NCBI GenBank assembly: GCA_002746415.1 | Contig: NVXD01000001.1 | Span: 1-64,000, forward strand | DNA length: 64,000 bases | Direction of reading: 5' to 3' | From: Flavobacteriaceae bacterium | Lineage (GTDB): Bacteria > Bacteroidota > Bacteroidia > Flavobacteriales > Flavobacteriaceae | Shown: piece after piece, positions 1-11,367 of the stretch | Numbering within the stretch: the first letter of the stretch is position 1 | How the letters are laid out: each line of letters opens with the position of its first letter | The notes under the pieces: generated by a model | Database searches by the model: none | Told to the model about the DNA's origin: nothing | Seen by the model: the letters and a program-made list of their open reading frames with translations, nothing else | Position numbers and translations under genes: made by a program

Positions 1-935
<935 letters not shown>

Positions 936-1048
936 AAAGACATTTGTGCCCGCTCGTAATTCTTAATAATTTATTATTGTCTACTACGTTACTACGTATT
1001 TTTCATGTTTCTGTGAGATATATACCTAAATATATATCTTCACTTTGT

Positions 1049-1071
1049 ACCAATATGTCAATGAACTTTTT
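1049..1071 (-). promoter_or_regulatory. boxA-like antitermination element in the 16S-23S spacer
   Basis: In the sense direction of the operon this reads AGTTCATTGACATATTGG. It resembles the boxA element of rRNA operons (TGCTCTTTAACA in E. coli), which recruits NusB/S10 for antitermination. An almost identical copy sits in the 16S leader at 3114-3136. One copy before each large rRNA is the expected arrangement. The role is inferred from position and similarity. Confidence 0.6.
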
Positions 1072-1146
1072 ACTCTTAACAAATTTCAATTACCAATAAA
1101 CAATTTAAAATTACTTACTATTAATTGACCCTTGTCAATCGTATTG

Positions 1147-1220
1147 TGGAGAATATCGGAGTCGAACCGATGACCTCCTGCGTGCAAGGCAGGCGCTCTA
1201 GCCAGCTGAGCTAATCCCCC
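1147..1220 (-). tRNA. tRNA-Ala (anticodon TGC)
   Basis: The reverse complement starts GGGGGATTAGCTCAGCTGG, has the anticodon loop around TGC, a TTCGA T-loop, and an acceptor stem GGGGGAT that pairs, with wobble, to the 3' strand ending in discriminator A. It lies in the 16S-23S spacer, which in many bacteria carries exactly the Ile/Ala pair. CCA is not encoded. Confidence 0.97.
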
Positions 1221-1327
1221 ATTTTATGTTGATGGTTGCTCGTTGTTCGTTGTTGGTCTATACTTTCAACTATCAACCAAGAACTAACAACTAGGTTATC
1301 TCAACTTCTAAAATTTCCTGGATTTCG

Positions 1328-1401
1328 TAGTCCCAGGCAGACTCGAACTGCCGACCTCTACATTATCAGTGTAGCGCTCTAACCAGCTGAGCTATGGGAC
1401 T
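1328..1401 (-). tRNA. tRNA-Ile (anticodon GAT)
   Basis: The reverse complement starts AGTCCCATAGCTCAGCTGG and ends TGGGACT plus discriminator A, giving a complete 7-bp acceptor stem. The anticodon loop CTGATAA contains GAT. It is the first gene after 16S in the spacer, followed by tRNA-Ala. Confidence 0.97.
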
Positions 1402-1484
1402 GTCTATCCAATATTTTTGGGTTAACAGCTTGAGATAAAAAATATTCCTTGTAGTTCAAGGGGTCTTCTAATTGTCGTTTCTCT

Positions 1485-3007
<1,523 letters not shown>

Positions 3008-3113
3008 GTATCATTATAATTTCTACAACAATTAAATTCATCCAATTCGTACTCAGAACATTCTTTAATCTCAATTTTACTATATCACTATCTCTAGTGA
3101 TATTTGCTGTCTT

Positions 3114-3136
3114 CCCAATATGTCTATGAACTTTTT
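3114..3136 (-). promoter_or_regulatory. boxA-like element in the 16S leader
   Basis: In the transcribed direction this reads AAGTTCATAGACATATTGGG, a near copy of the spacer element at 1049-1071. It lies about 110 bp upstream of the 16S start and about 60 bp downstream of the proposed promoter, the normal position of leader boxA in rRNA operons. Confidence 0.55.
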
Positions 3137-3186
3137 TTCTCTGTTTCGCCCTAGAATTTAAATCTCTTTATTTCCCTAAGCGGCTG

Positions 3187-3216
3187 CAAATATAGCCCTG
3201 TTTTTTTAATATAAAA
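3187..3216 (-). promoter_or_regulatory. rRNA operon promoter (Bacteroidota type)
   Basis: On the minus strand TATATTTG (3187-3194) matches the Bacteroidota -7 element TAnnTTTG. A TTTT tract (3213-3216) sits 18 bp upstream at the place of the -33 element, and an A/T-rich stretch typical of rRNA UP regions follows further upstream. Initiation would fall near 3180, about 170 bp before the 16S gene. This is a sequence match, not a mapped start. Confidence 0.55.
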
Positions 3217-3486
3217 CTATATTTTGATTTTTTTTTGAATCTTTTTTTAACCCCCCAATTAATGCCTTATAAATTAGGTGTTTGGATCACAAAAAAATAT
3301 TGAAAAAAACAGGGAATTAAAGTTAAGGGATTCTATCTATATACACAACTAATCTTTTTGCCGCTCAACACCACTCCACTTATTGGTCAGTGAAGCATAA
3401 TCATAATCCAAAATAGAACGCTGTCTCTTTAACCTATTGTTAGCAAATGCTCGTTGCAAGATATCTTCTATTAAAAACTGTTGCCA
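3217..3486. other. Intergenic gap with a 45-codon open stretch after the porin stop
   Basis: The gap separates the rRNA promoter from the porin gene. From 3217 to 3348 I see only A/T-rich DNA. From 3486 down to 3349 on the minus strand the porin reading frame stays open for 45 codons after the TAG stop. It reads like normal protein (ILQRAFANNRLKRQ, then LDYDYASLTNKWSG) and ends in TAG at 3349-3351. It has no ATG start. It could be the tail of a decayed gene or chance. No function is assigned. Confidence 0.3.
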
Positions 3487-5481
3487 CTAAGAAAAGAAAT
3501 TCCAGACCAGGCCAAAACGAATAACAAAATCCCTAAAGGGGTAATTTGGTGCTGAGTAATACTTATACTCTTTAGTGAATAAGGTATTTAACTGCTCTGC
3601 CTTAAGATACACTCTAGTTTGTCTTATTTTGGCATTAATGAAAAAGTCAACCATAGGAAACCCTCCAATCTCTTCTTTGTTTTGAATATAAAACTCTCCA
3701 AGCAAAGGATTGTAAGCATCCATATAATAGGATGTGAAATATTTAAAGGTCACCCCTGTTTGAATATACATCGCTTTTTCAAACACATCACTGGAATAAT
3801 ACAGGGTGTTCCTAGTTACAAGTTCTGGCACATTCAGTACATTATTCGTTTGAGAAACATTTTGATACATGACCGTATTGTTCAAGGCAAATTTCCCAAC
3901 ACGGAATTCTTTATTATACTTTACTTTAATATAATCAATGGTATTGTTCTCTTGATAAGGTTTTATAAATGCCTTTTCTCCACCGGCCTCTATCTCTTCA
4001 TCTGTGGCCGCAGAACCAAAATAGGCCAGGTTATCTAAAATGGAATACTTAGCCATTAGATTTCCCCAAACCTGAGACTCTAAATTAAACTGCAAACTAT
4101 TCGTTCTTTGTTTTTCAAAATCTAAATTGTTCTGCCAGTTATAATTTAAATATTCACTTTGATATAATAGGTAGTTAAAATTTGGCATTCTTGAAGAAGA
4201 GTGGATAGCAACCTTTACCTTGTTTTTTTCATTGAAGCTATAACCCATAGAAGCATCAATAAGATTGCCAGTTAAATTTCCTGAAATATTTTGAGTAAAA
4301 CTTCCATCAACCATAAAGCCTTTAATTTTCTTCGCGTAATCTGCTCCGAATAAAATTTCCTCTCCTTTCAATTTATTTTGTATTTGCCCCGAGTCTGTGA
4401 TTAGTGAACTGTTAAAGTAATAGTTATAGCCATAACTATCCAAACGACCCTTTAACTCCCCTAGTATTGGATTAGAAAACACAACATTAACCTGATTATG
4501 CATGGTCTTTAAAACAGCTTTATCATTTATAGGACTTAAGAAGGATGTTCCATAAACAACAGATTGAACCGATTGTTTATATTGATAATACTTCGTCTCA
4601 TAGTTAAATTGGTGCCCTATTGTCAACGTAGACCTTTCACTAATTGAATCTTTCTGTTTTTTTAGAAAATTATACTGCTGGTCCAGAAAATATCTTTTAC
4701 CCAGTATTCTGCTCTCCCCATCAGAAAAGACTACATCCAATCTTGACCTATCCTTAAAATCTTCATCCCCAGATTCAAACTGCAATTCTTTATTTGCCAA
4801 ACCACCATTCACTTCACTTGTAATATTTTGCGCAGCAATATGCGCTCTAAAACCATACCGCTCATTACTAGTTGTATAATTACTAGTCACCATAAAACTC
4901 CCAGATTCTACCTGACTATGCAGATATTTTCCCAAGGACCTGAAACCTTTATGGGCTATGGAGAAATTTAATCTTTTAGAGGTATTAAAGGTTAGCAAAG
5001 CATCTAATGTTTGACCTTGCTCAAAAGTAGTTTTAAACATGATATCCGTCATAGGAGTAGGAACATTGTAATAATTTACATCGTGCACCTCCTTATAAGC
5101 ATAATGATTGGCCCTTGCTCCTATAGATGGGTACAGTGTTTTGTAATCAAAATTGACTCCCAATTTATTATAAGGCTGCCCAATATTGGCAAATGGCATC
5201 AACTCAAAATTATCCTTTCTTAAATAGTTGTACTTATATTCCTTTTTAATAGTTAAGGTCGTGTCTAAAAAAAGCGTATCTCTTGCAAAGGATATTATTT
5301 TGTAGTCTTCTATTGTTATCACCACCTCATCCTCCTGAGCATTCCTCTTTTTTTTGGGTATTTCTTTTTTTAGTCCCATAACCAAAGTGGAATCCTGTTT
5401 ATTAGCTGATGGTATAGAATCTTTCTGAGAAAAAAGAAAGGAAGTGGAAAAAACAAAAAATAATAAGGGAAGATATTTCAT
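3487..5481 (-). CDS. Putative outer-membrane porin (Porin_10-like beta-barrel)
   Basis: 664 aa. A signal peptide (about residues 1-19, cleavage after FLFS) is followed by a short linker and then a long barrel region rich in alternating aromatic and polar residues. It ends in a terminal aromatic strand (LVWNFFS) typical of outer-membrane beta-barrels. The overall character and length fit the 'putative porin' family (PF14121) that is widespread in Flavobacteriaceae, often encoded singly. It probably forms a diffusion channel in the outer membrane; the substrate is unknown. The gene faces the rRNA operon and is divergent from the large secreted protein at 5677. The start follows a 195-bp intergenic region, and no upstream in-frame start competes. 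Confidence 0.75.
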   Translation of the reverse strand: MKYLPLLFFVFSTSFLFSQKDSIPSANKQDSTLVMGLKKEIPKKKRNAQEDEVVITIEDYKIISFARDTLFLDTTLTIKKEYKYNYLRKDNFELMPFANIGQPYNKLGVNFDYKTLYPSIGARANHYAYKEVHDVNYYNVPTPMTDIMFKTTFEQGQTLDALLTFNTSKRLNFSIAHKGFRSLGKYLHSQVESGSFMVTSNYTTSNERYGFRAHIAAQNITSEVNGGLANKELQFESGDEDFKDRSRLDVVFSDGESRILGKRYFLDQQYNFLKKQKDSISERSTLTIGHQFNYETKYYQYKQSVQSVVYGTSFLSPINDKAVLKTMHNQVNVVFSNPILGELKGRLDSYGYNYYFNSSLITDSGQIQNKLKGEEILFGADYAKKIKGFMVDGSFTQNISGNLTGNLIDASMGYSFNEKNKVKVAIHSSSRMPNFNYLLYQSEYLNYNWQNNLDFEKQRTNSLQFNLESQVWGNLMAKYSILDNLAYFGSAATDEEIEAGGEKAFIKPYQENNTIDYIKVKYNKEFRVGKFALNNTVMYQNVSQTNNVLNVPELVTRNTLYYSSDVFEKAMYIQTGVTFKYFTSYYMDAYNPLLGEFYIQNKEEIGGFPMVDFFINAKIRQTRVYLKAEQLNTLFTKEYKYYSAPNYPFRDFVIRFGLVWNFFS

Positions 5482-5676
5482 TCTATATAGTTACAAAGGC
5501 AAAGTTACTTTTTTTTGTCCTTAATAAAATGTGAAAATTTTTAGTGACAGAAATTCAAACTTAAAACAGTGAAAATAATTTCATAACCAATAGATAAATA
5601 GTACTATAAGTTATCGGTTGAACAAAAAAAGTTGATTTTTCATTGAAAATTCAGCATATTTACATAAAAACAAAAA

Positions 5677-8600
5677 ATGATAAGAAATTTACTACTCATT
5701 TGCTTTTTTGTTAGTTCTTTCTCTTTTGCTCAATTTAACGAGGATGCTCCTTGGATGCAAAGTCTTGAGAAAAATAAAACCACTACATTCAAATCTACAA
5801 AATCTACAAAATCAGCGAATTCTACCTATTCCACTTATTCTATTTATGAAATATCTGAATCCTTTCACACCTATTGGCTTGGAAAAGATGCTTCAGCAAA
5901 AGGAAGTGGCTACAAGCCCTATATGAGATGGGAAAATTATTGGATGAACTTTGTTGACAAAGATGGAAATTTACCTACTTCTGAGCAATTATGGAACGCT
6001 TGGAAAAATAAGAATAATAGCTCTGCTAAAGCTGTAAATCCAACTAGTAATTGGGCTTCATTAGGTCCCGCTTCACATGGTTCTTTCCCAGGACAATTGC
6101 CAGGACAGGGAAGAGTAAATGCAATTGCTGTAGATCCAAACGATGAAAATGTGTGGTATGTTGGCGCTCCGGCAGGAGGTATATGGAAATCCATCAATGC
6201 TGGCACAACATGGAACAACTTATTTGATGACTTTCTGCAAATAGGTGTTTCTGGTATTGCAATAGACCCTAACAATTCTGATATCATTTATATAGCCACT
6301 GGTGACGACGATGCGGGAGATTCCTATAGCATTGGAGTGTTTAAATCTTTAGATGGTGGAGTTACATGGAATGAAACGGGCCTAAATCCTGCAAATTCAT
6401 CTATCAATTCCCGAATGAATGAAATTACAATTGACCCAACCAACTCTAATATTGTTTGGGTTGGCACTAATGGAGGCTTATTAAAATCTATTGACGGAGG
6501 TGATAATTGGGATGTAAAAAGGGCTGGTAACATTACCGATTTTAAATTAAAACCTGGTAATAGCAATACTATATATGCCGTGACCAACAACCTATATTTC
6601 AAGTCCGTTGACGGCGGTGATAATTTTACTCCAATAACAGATATTATACCAGCTTCATCAGGAAGAAGGGTATTGGGGGTTTCTAATGCAGACCCAGAAG
6701 TTGTCTATATTTTATGCGCAGATACTGCTGCGAATGAATATACATACCTAGGTTTATATAAATCTACAGACGGTGGCGAAACATTTGTTGAAAGCCCTAA
6801 TACTGTAGATATTCTTGAATCTAGTCAGGCTTGGTTTGACTTAGCTCTTGAAGTGTCCCCAACAAATGAAGATGAACTATATGTTGGGTGTCTTAATGTA
6901 TGGAAAAGTACAAATGGCGGAAATTCCTTTTCAATATTGAGTGAATGGAATCAAAACAATTCTTCATACACTCATGCAGATATACACACATTAAAAATTT
7001 TCAACGATAAACTTTTCTGTGGTAGTGATGGAGGAATTTATGTTTCTGAAGATAATGGAGCAACATTTACCGATAAAACAGCTGGGATTTCCATAAGTCA
7101 GTTTTACCGAATTTCTGTTTCAACACAAGATCCCAATAAAATTATTGGTGGACTTCAAGACAATGGAGGATTAGTATATGATAATGGGTCATGGAACAGT
7201 TATCATGGCGGAGATGGCATGGATAATGTCATTGATCCAATCAACAACAACTTATTATATGGTTTTATTCAGTTTGGACAGTATCTCTTCGTCTCCTTAA
7301 ATTCGGGTCAGACTGTTGGTTTTATTAGCGCACCGACAGACAGTAATGGTGCAGAAATTCTGGGGAATTGGATTACGCCTTTGGCCGTAAGTAGTGAGGG
7401 TGATGTTTATTCTGGTTATAAATCTGTTTATAAATTAACAGGAAGTGCGTGGGAAAGAATTTCAGGTAATATAGGCGATAGTAATATTGATGACCTAGAG
7501 ATAGACACCAACAATCCTTTAGTTATTTATGCTGTTGTGGATAATGTTATTCATAAAAGTGAAGATGGAGGAATCATATTTGATGAATTGCATGAATTTA
7601 ATTCTGACATTTCTGACATAGCCATAAACAATACAGATGGAAATATCATATATGTTACCACATCAAGTCGTATTGGAACAGCAGAAGCTGGTCAACAAGC
7701 AGAAAGAGGTGTTTTTAAATTAACCACTAGCGGTGTAAACGTTGTTGTGGATGATATCACTTTTAATCTACCAACCGATCAAGCGTATTTTACGATAGCC
7801 CATCAAGGCAGGAATACGGATAACCCAATATATGTAGGTACAAGTCTAGGAGTCTATCGCTTAGATGATACTTTAACTGAATGGGAAGATTATTTTACTG
7901 GACTTCCAAGTACAGCAGTAGGTGATATAGAAATTAGTGTTAATGATGAAATAATTACCGCTTCAACCTATGGCCGTGGAGTATGGCAATCCCCTATTCC
8001 TATTCAATTACCAGATTCTGATGTTAGACTTGTTTCCATATCTCCCATAGGAAATACTGTTCTATGTGGTGCAATTATCTCTGATATTGTTGTTGAAAAT
8101 AAAGGGTTAAATCCTATTACTGAAATTGATATTTCTTATACAATTAACGAGGGTGCAGTACAAAACTCAACATGGACGGGGACTCTTAACCAAGGTGAAA
8201 CTACTACCATTGATTTAGGCACTTTAAACATTCCCAATATTGGAAAAACGGTTTTAGAGGTTCTTGTAAATACTGCCAATGATGCTTTTGCAGATAACAA
8301 TGAACTCAATACAGTCTTTTTTCAAAATGATTTTGGTAATGGAGGGACGGTTAATACTTTTGAAACTAATGAAGAAGCGTTAGTCAGTTATAATGAAGGT
8401 GATCCAGATAATAGTGTATGGGAAAGAGGTATCCCTACTGGAACCTTACTAGATGAAGCCTCATCTGGCACAAATGTTTATGCAACAATTTTAAATGGTA
8501 ATCACCCAGATGCTACCAAAGGGATTTTACTTAGTAATTGCTATGAAATGGCTAATATTCTTGCACCCGTTCTCAAATTCAACATGGCCTATGATTTAGA

Positions 8601-9978
8601 AGAAAATTGGGATATAGTATATATAGAATATTCAATTGATGATGGAAGTACATGGAGTGTATTAGGGAATATCAATAGTCAACCCAATTGGTATACTAGC
8701 GATAGAACCAATGCAAGTTCTGGAGCTTCCGATGATTGTCAAAACTGCCCTGGTGGACAATGGACAGGGTCAGAAATAACACTCACTGAATATGCCTATG
8801 ATTTTACTGCTAATGCTGCAAGTGGCGAAGTAGATTTAACCAATGAACCAAGCATACTATTTAGAATTGTATTTCACTCAGACCCGGCTGTCAACCAAGA
8901 AGGTGTTGTTATAGATGATTTTGTTGTGGAAGGTTTTCAAGATGATGACGATGATGATAATGACGGCATATTGGATGTAGATGACAATTGTCCTTTGAGT
9001 AGTAACGCTAATCAATTGGATACAGATGGGGATACTGAAGGAGACGCCTGTGATACTGACGATGATGGAGATAGCATTTTGGATGTAAATGACAATTGCT
9101 CATTGATTGCCAATGTTGGTCAGGCAGATTTTGACAACGATGGTATTGGTGACCTTTGTGATGATGACATAGACAACGATGGGGTACTTAACGCACTAGA
9201 TTTATGTTCAGAAACACCAGAAAATGATGTTGTGGACGTTAATGGGTGTACTGTATTTTCATTACCCGTTACTAATTTCACAATTCTAACAACAGGAGAG
9301 TCTTGTATAAGCAGCAACAATGGTAGCATTCAAATCGATGCGGTAGAGACGCTTAATTACACAGCAACTTTAACAGATGGCGCTGGTTCAGTCGCAAATA
9401 CATTCTCAACAACTACCCTGTTTGAAAATTTATCAGCAGGAAATTACACCTTATGTTTTACTATTGATGGACAATCAGGATATGAAAATTGTAGTGATGT
9501 TGTGATTAGCGAACCAGAAGCGCTTTCAGTGTCATCAAAAATAAGTTCATTAGACAACGAAGTAACTCTTGATTTAAAGGGTGGCAAAACATATATTATT
9601 GACTTAAATGGGGAGGTTTATAGGACATCAGAAAGTAAAATAACGTTAGCGTTGTCCAATGTGGAAAATAAACTTTCTGTAAAAACAGATAAAGATTGTC
9701 AAGGAATTTATGAAGAAACCATTGTTTTAAGCTCAGGCATGTTTATTTATCCAAACCCAATTACCGATGGGGATATCACTATTTATCTAGGTAAGAGCAA
9801 CTGGAATAAGGTTGAATTATCAGTATACACCATTAATGGGGTTAGAATACTCAAAAAACCACAAAACATTATTAACAATAGTGTAAAATTCAATGTTGAT
9901 GGCTTACCTCAAGGAGTTTACTTACTAAATGTAAAAACTGGTAGCACACTAACAAACTATAAAATAATAAGAAAATGA
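5677..9978 (+). CDS. Large secreted T9SS protein with Asp-box propeller and thrombospondin-3 repeats
   Basis: 1433 aa. A signal peptide (about 1-18, ending SFSFAQ) leads to an N-terminal propeller-like region (about 120-780). That region contains repeated Asp-box motifs such as WKSINAGTTW, FKSLDGGVTW, LKSIDGGDNW and YKSTDGGETF, as in sortilin/VPS10-like proteins. A CARDB-like beta-sandwich follows, then calcium-binding thrombospondin type 3 repeats rich in D/N (about 1088-1180, for example DNDGILDVDDNCP). The last 80 residues are a type A T9SS C-terminal sorting domain (FIYPNPITDG ... LPQGVYLLNV ... KIIRK). The protein should be exported by Sec and then anchored on or released from the cell surface by T9SS. 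No catalytic motif was recognised; a binding or adhesive role is possible. Its stop overlaps the next start by ATGA, indicating translational coupling. Confidence 0.85.
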   Translation: MIRNLLLICFFVSSFSFAQFNEDAPWMQSLEKNKTTTFKSTKSTKSANSTYSTYSIYEISESFHTYWLGKDASAKGSGYKPYMRWENYWMNFVDKDGNLPTSEQLWNAWKNKNNSSAKAVNPTSNWASLGPASHGSFPGQLPGQGRVNAIAVDPNDENVWYVGAPAGGIWKSINAGTTWNNLFDDFLQIGVSGIAIDPNNSDIIYIATGDDDAGDSYSIGVFKSLDGGVTWNETGLNPANSSINSRMNEITIDPTNSNIVWVGTNGGLLKSIDGGDNWDVKRAGNITDFKLKPGNSNTIYAVTNNLYFKSVDGGDNFTPITDIIPASSGRRVLGVSNADPEVVYILCADTAANEYTYLGLYKSTDGGETFVESPNTVDILESSQAWFDLALEVSPTNEDELYVGCLNVWKSTNGGNSFSILSEWNQNNSSYTHADIHTLKIFNDKLFCGSDGGIYVSEDNGATFTDKTAGISISQFYRISVSTQDPNKIIGGLQDNGGLVYDNGSWNSYHGGDGMDNVIDPINNNLLYGFIQFGQYLFVSLNSGQTVGFISAPTDSNGAEILGNWITPLAVSSEGDVYSGYKSVYKLTGSAWERISGNIGDSNIDDLEIDTNNPLVIYAVVDNVIHKSEDGGIIFDELHEFNSDISDIAINNTDGNIIYVTTSSRIGTAEAGQQAERGVFKLTTSGVNVVVDDITFNLPTDQAYFTIAHQGRNTDNPIYVGTSLGVYRLDDTLTEWEDYFTGLPSTAVGDIEISVNDEIITASTYGRGVWQSPIPIQLPDSDVRLVSISPIGNTVLCGAIISDIVVENKGLNPITEIDISYTINEGAVQNSTWTGTLNQGETTTIDLGTLNIPNIGKTVLEVLVNTANDAFADNNELNTVFFQNDFGNGGTVNTFETNEEALVSYNEGDPDNSVWERGIPTGTLLDEASSGTNVYATILNGNHPDATKGILLSNCYEMANILAPVLKFNMAYDLEENWDIVYIEYSIDDGSTWSVLGNINSQPNWYTSDRTNASSGASDDCQNCPGGQWTGSEITLTEYAYDFTANAASGEVDLTNEPSILFRIVFHSDPAVNQEGVVIDDFVVEGFQDDDDDDNDGILDVDDNCPLSSNANQLDTDGDTEGDACDTDDDGDSILDVNDNCSLIANVGQADFDNDGIGDLCDDDIDNDGVLNALDLCSETPENDVVDVNGCTVFSLPVTNFTILTTGESCISSNNGSIQIDAVETLNYTATLTDGAGSVANTFSTTTLFENLSAGNYTLCFTIDGQSGYENCSDVVISEPEALSVSSKISSLDNEVTLDLKGGKTYIIDLNGEVYRTSESKITLALSNVENKLSVKTDKDCQGIYEETIVLSSGMFIYPNPITDGDITIYLGKSNWNKVELSVYTINGVRILKKPQNIINNSVKFNVDGLPQGVYLLNVKTGSTLTNYKIIRK

Positions 9979-10691
9979 AGCATATATATACAATAGGATT
10001 TTTAGCATCGTTTTTCTTGTTATCCTGTGGAGGAGGAGATTCTGGAGGAGGAGGAGATGATACACCGCCACCGCCACCATTGGTAGCCGACCCATCTGCA
10101 GCGTCCTTGGTCTTTCCTGAAAACAATACAGAATGTAACGAAGGAACTATTCTTAACGATACACAAAGTAGCGTTATTTTTGAGTGGAGTGCTTCTCAGA
10201 ACACAGACAGTTATGAGGTAAATATTACAAATTTAAATACGAACACTACTCAAAAAACCACTGCGACAACTACTGAAGCCACAGTGACTATTTTAAGAGG
10301 AACACCTTATGAATGGTTTATCATTTCAAAAGCCACTGGAACAACTGCAACTGCTACAAGCCCTGCAGCTAAATTTTACAATCAAGGCCCCGGAACAGAA
10401 AACTATGCTCCATTTCCTGCTGATGCAGTAAATCCAAAAAGAGGTGAAACAATTGCAACTACTACTAGTGTGGCGTTGGAATGGACGGGCAGTGATGTTG
10501 ATGATGATATTGAAGGGTATGAAATACTATTTGGAACAGATACCAATCCTTCAGTTTCTCTGGGAACAATCACAGAAAGTACAATTGCTGCAACTGTTGC
10601 CTCTGGCGTAACTTATTATTGGAGAGTCATCACAACAGATAGCCAAGGAAACACATCACAATCTGAAATTTTCGAATTCAGAGTTAATTAA
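9975..10691 (+). CDS. Surface lipoprotein with fibronectin type III-like domains
   Basis: 238 aa. A lipoprotein signal peptide ends in the lipobox LLSCGGG. A flexible Gly/Asp and Pro-rich linker (GGGDSGGGGDD, then PPPPPL) resembles the acidic export signals of surface lipoproteins in Bacteroidota. The rest (about 45-238) looks like two beta-sandwich modules of fibronectin III character (SYEVNITNLNT ... TPYEWFI; GYEILFGTD ... VTYYWRVITTDSQGN). The first codon overlaps the stop of the upstream T9SS protein, so the two are almost certainly one operon and may work as a cell-surface pair. No enzyme motif was seen. Confidence 0.75.
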   Translation: MKHIYTIGFLASFFLLSCGGGDSGGGGDDTPPPPPLVADPSAASLVFPENNTECNEGTILNDTQSSVIFEWSASQNTDSYEVNITNLNTNTTQKTTATTTEATVTILRGTPYEWFIISKATGTTATATSPAAKFYNQGPGTENYAPFPADAVNPKRGETIATTTSVALEWTGSDVDDDIEGYEILFGTDTNPSVSLGTITESTIAATVASGVTYYWRVITTDSQGNTSQSEIFEFRVN

Positions 10692-10738
10692 TTATAAATA
10701 ATACTATCTCGCATATAATCTTGGATTAATAGTCTTTA

Positions 10739-11338
10739 GTGGGTTTAAAAAGTTATTTGCATTTTTTTGATGAAGTCGGCACTGATGAAGCAGGGCGAGG
10801 ATGTCTTGCAGGTCCAGTAACCGCAGCAGCTGTGGTATTGCCAAAGGGATTCGAAAATGACATCATAAACGATTCCAAGCAACTTTCCGAGAAGAAAAGA
10901 GCGCTTTTGCGCCCAATTATAGAGAAGGTTTCCATTAGCTATGGCGTTGCACATATCTCTCCTAAAAAAATTGATGAAATCAATATTCTCAATGCATCAA
11001 TATTGGCGATGCATACAGCAATTGAGCAAATGGATTATAACCCCAAATTCATCATTGTAGATGGCAATAGGTTCAAACCTTTTTACAATATTCCTTTTGA
11101 ATGTATCATAAAAGGGGACGCCAAATTTATGAGCATTGCTGCGGCATCAGTCCTGGCAAAGACTTATAGAGATGCATATATGGAAAAAATTCATTTGGAA
11201 TACCCTATGTACAATTGGAAAAAGAACAAAGGATATCCAACAAAAGAACACAGGCAGGCCATTAGAGAATATGGAATCACCAAATACCACAGAAAAAGTT
11301 TTAGACAATTGCCAGAACAGTTAAAACTAGGCATATAA
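10739..11338 (+). CDS. rnhB: Ribonuclease HII
   Basis: 199 aa. It cleaves the RNA strand of RNA-DNA hybrids and removes single ribonucleotides from DNA. The N-terminal DEAGRG motif supplies catalytic D16 and E17. A second catalytic Asp lies in FIIVDGNRF, and the conserved [12 protein letters not shown] segment follows. The length matches bacterial RNase HII. The start is GTG: an in-frame TAG lies 9 bp upstream, and no ATG lies between it and the DEAGRG motif. It stands 47 bp after the lipoprotein gene and 29 bp before the 820-aa lipoprotein. Confidence 0.95.
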   Translation: MGLKSYLHFFDEVGTDEAGRGCLAGPVTAAAVVLPKGFENDIINDSKQLSEKKRALLRPIIEKVSISYGVAHISPKKIDEINILNASILAMHTAIEQMDYNPKFIIVDGNRFKPFYNIPFECIIKGDAKFMSIAAASVLAKTYRDAYMEKIHLEYPMYNWKKNKGYPTKEHRQAIREYGITKYHRKSFRQLPEQLKLGI

Positions 11339-11367
11339 ATAGTTAAATTTGTGGCAAAGTCGCGTAA

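Noticed and set aside
5937-6602. Minus-strand frames inside the large T9SS gene
   Set aside because: Shadows of the repeat-rich plus-strand coding sequence with no independent support.
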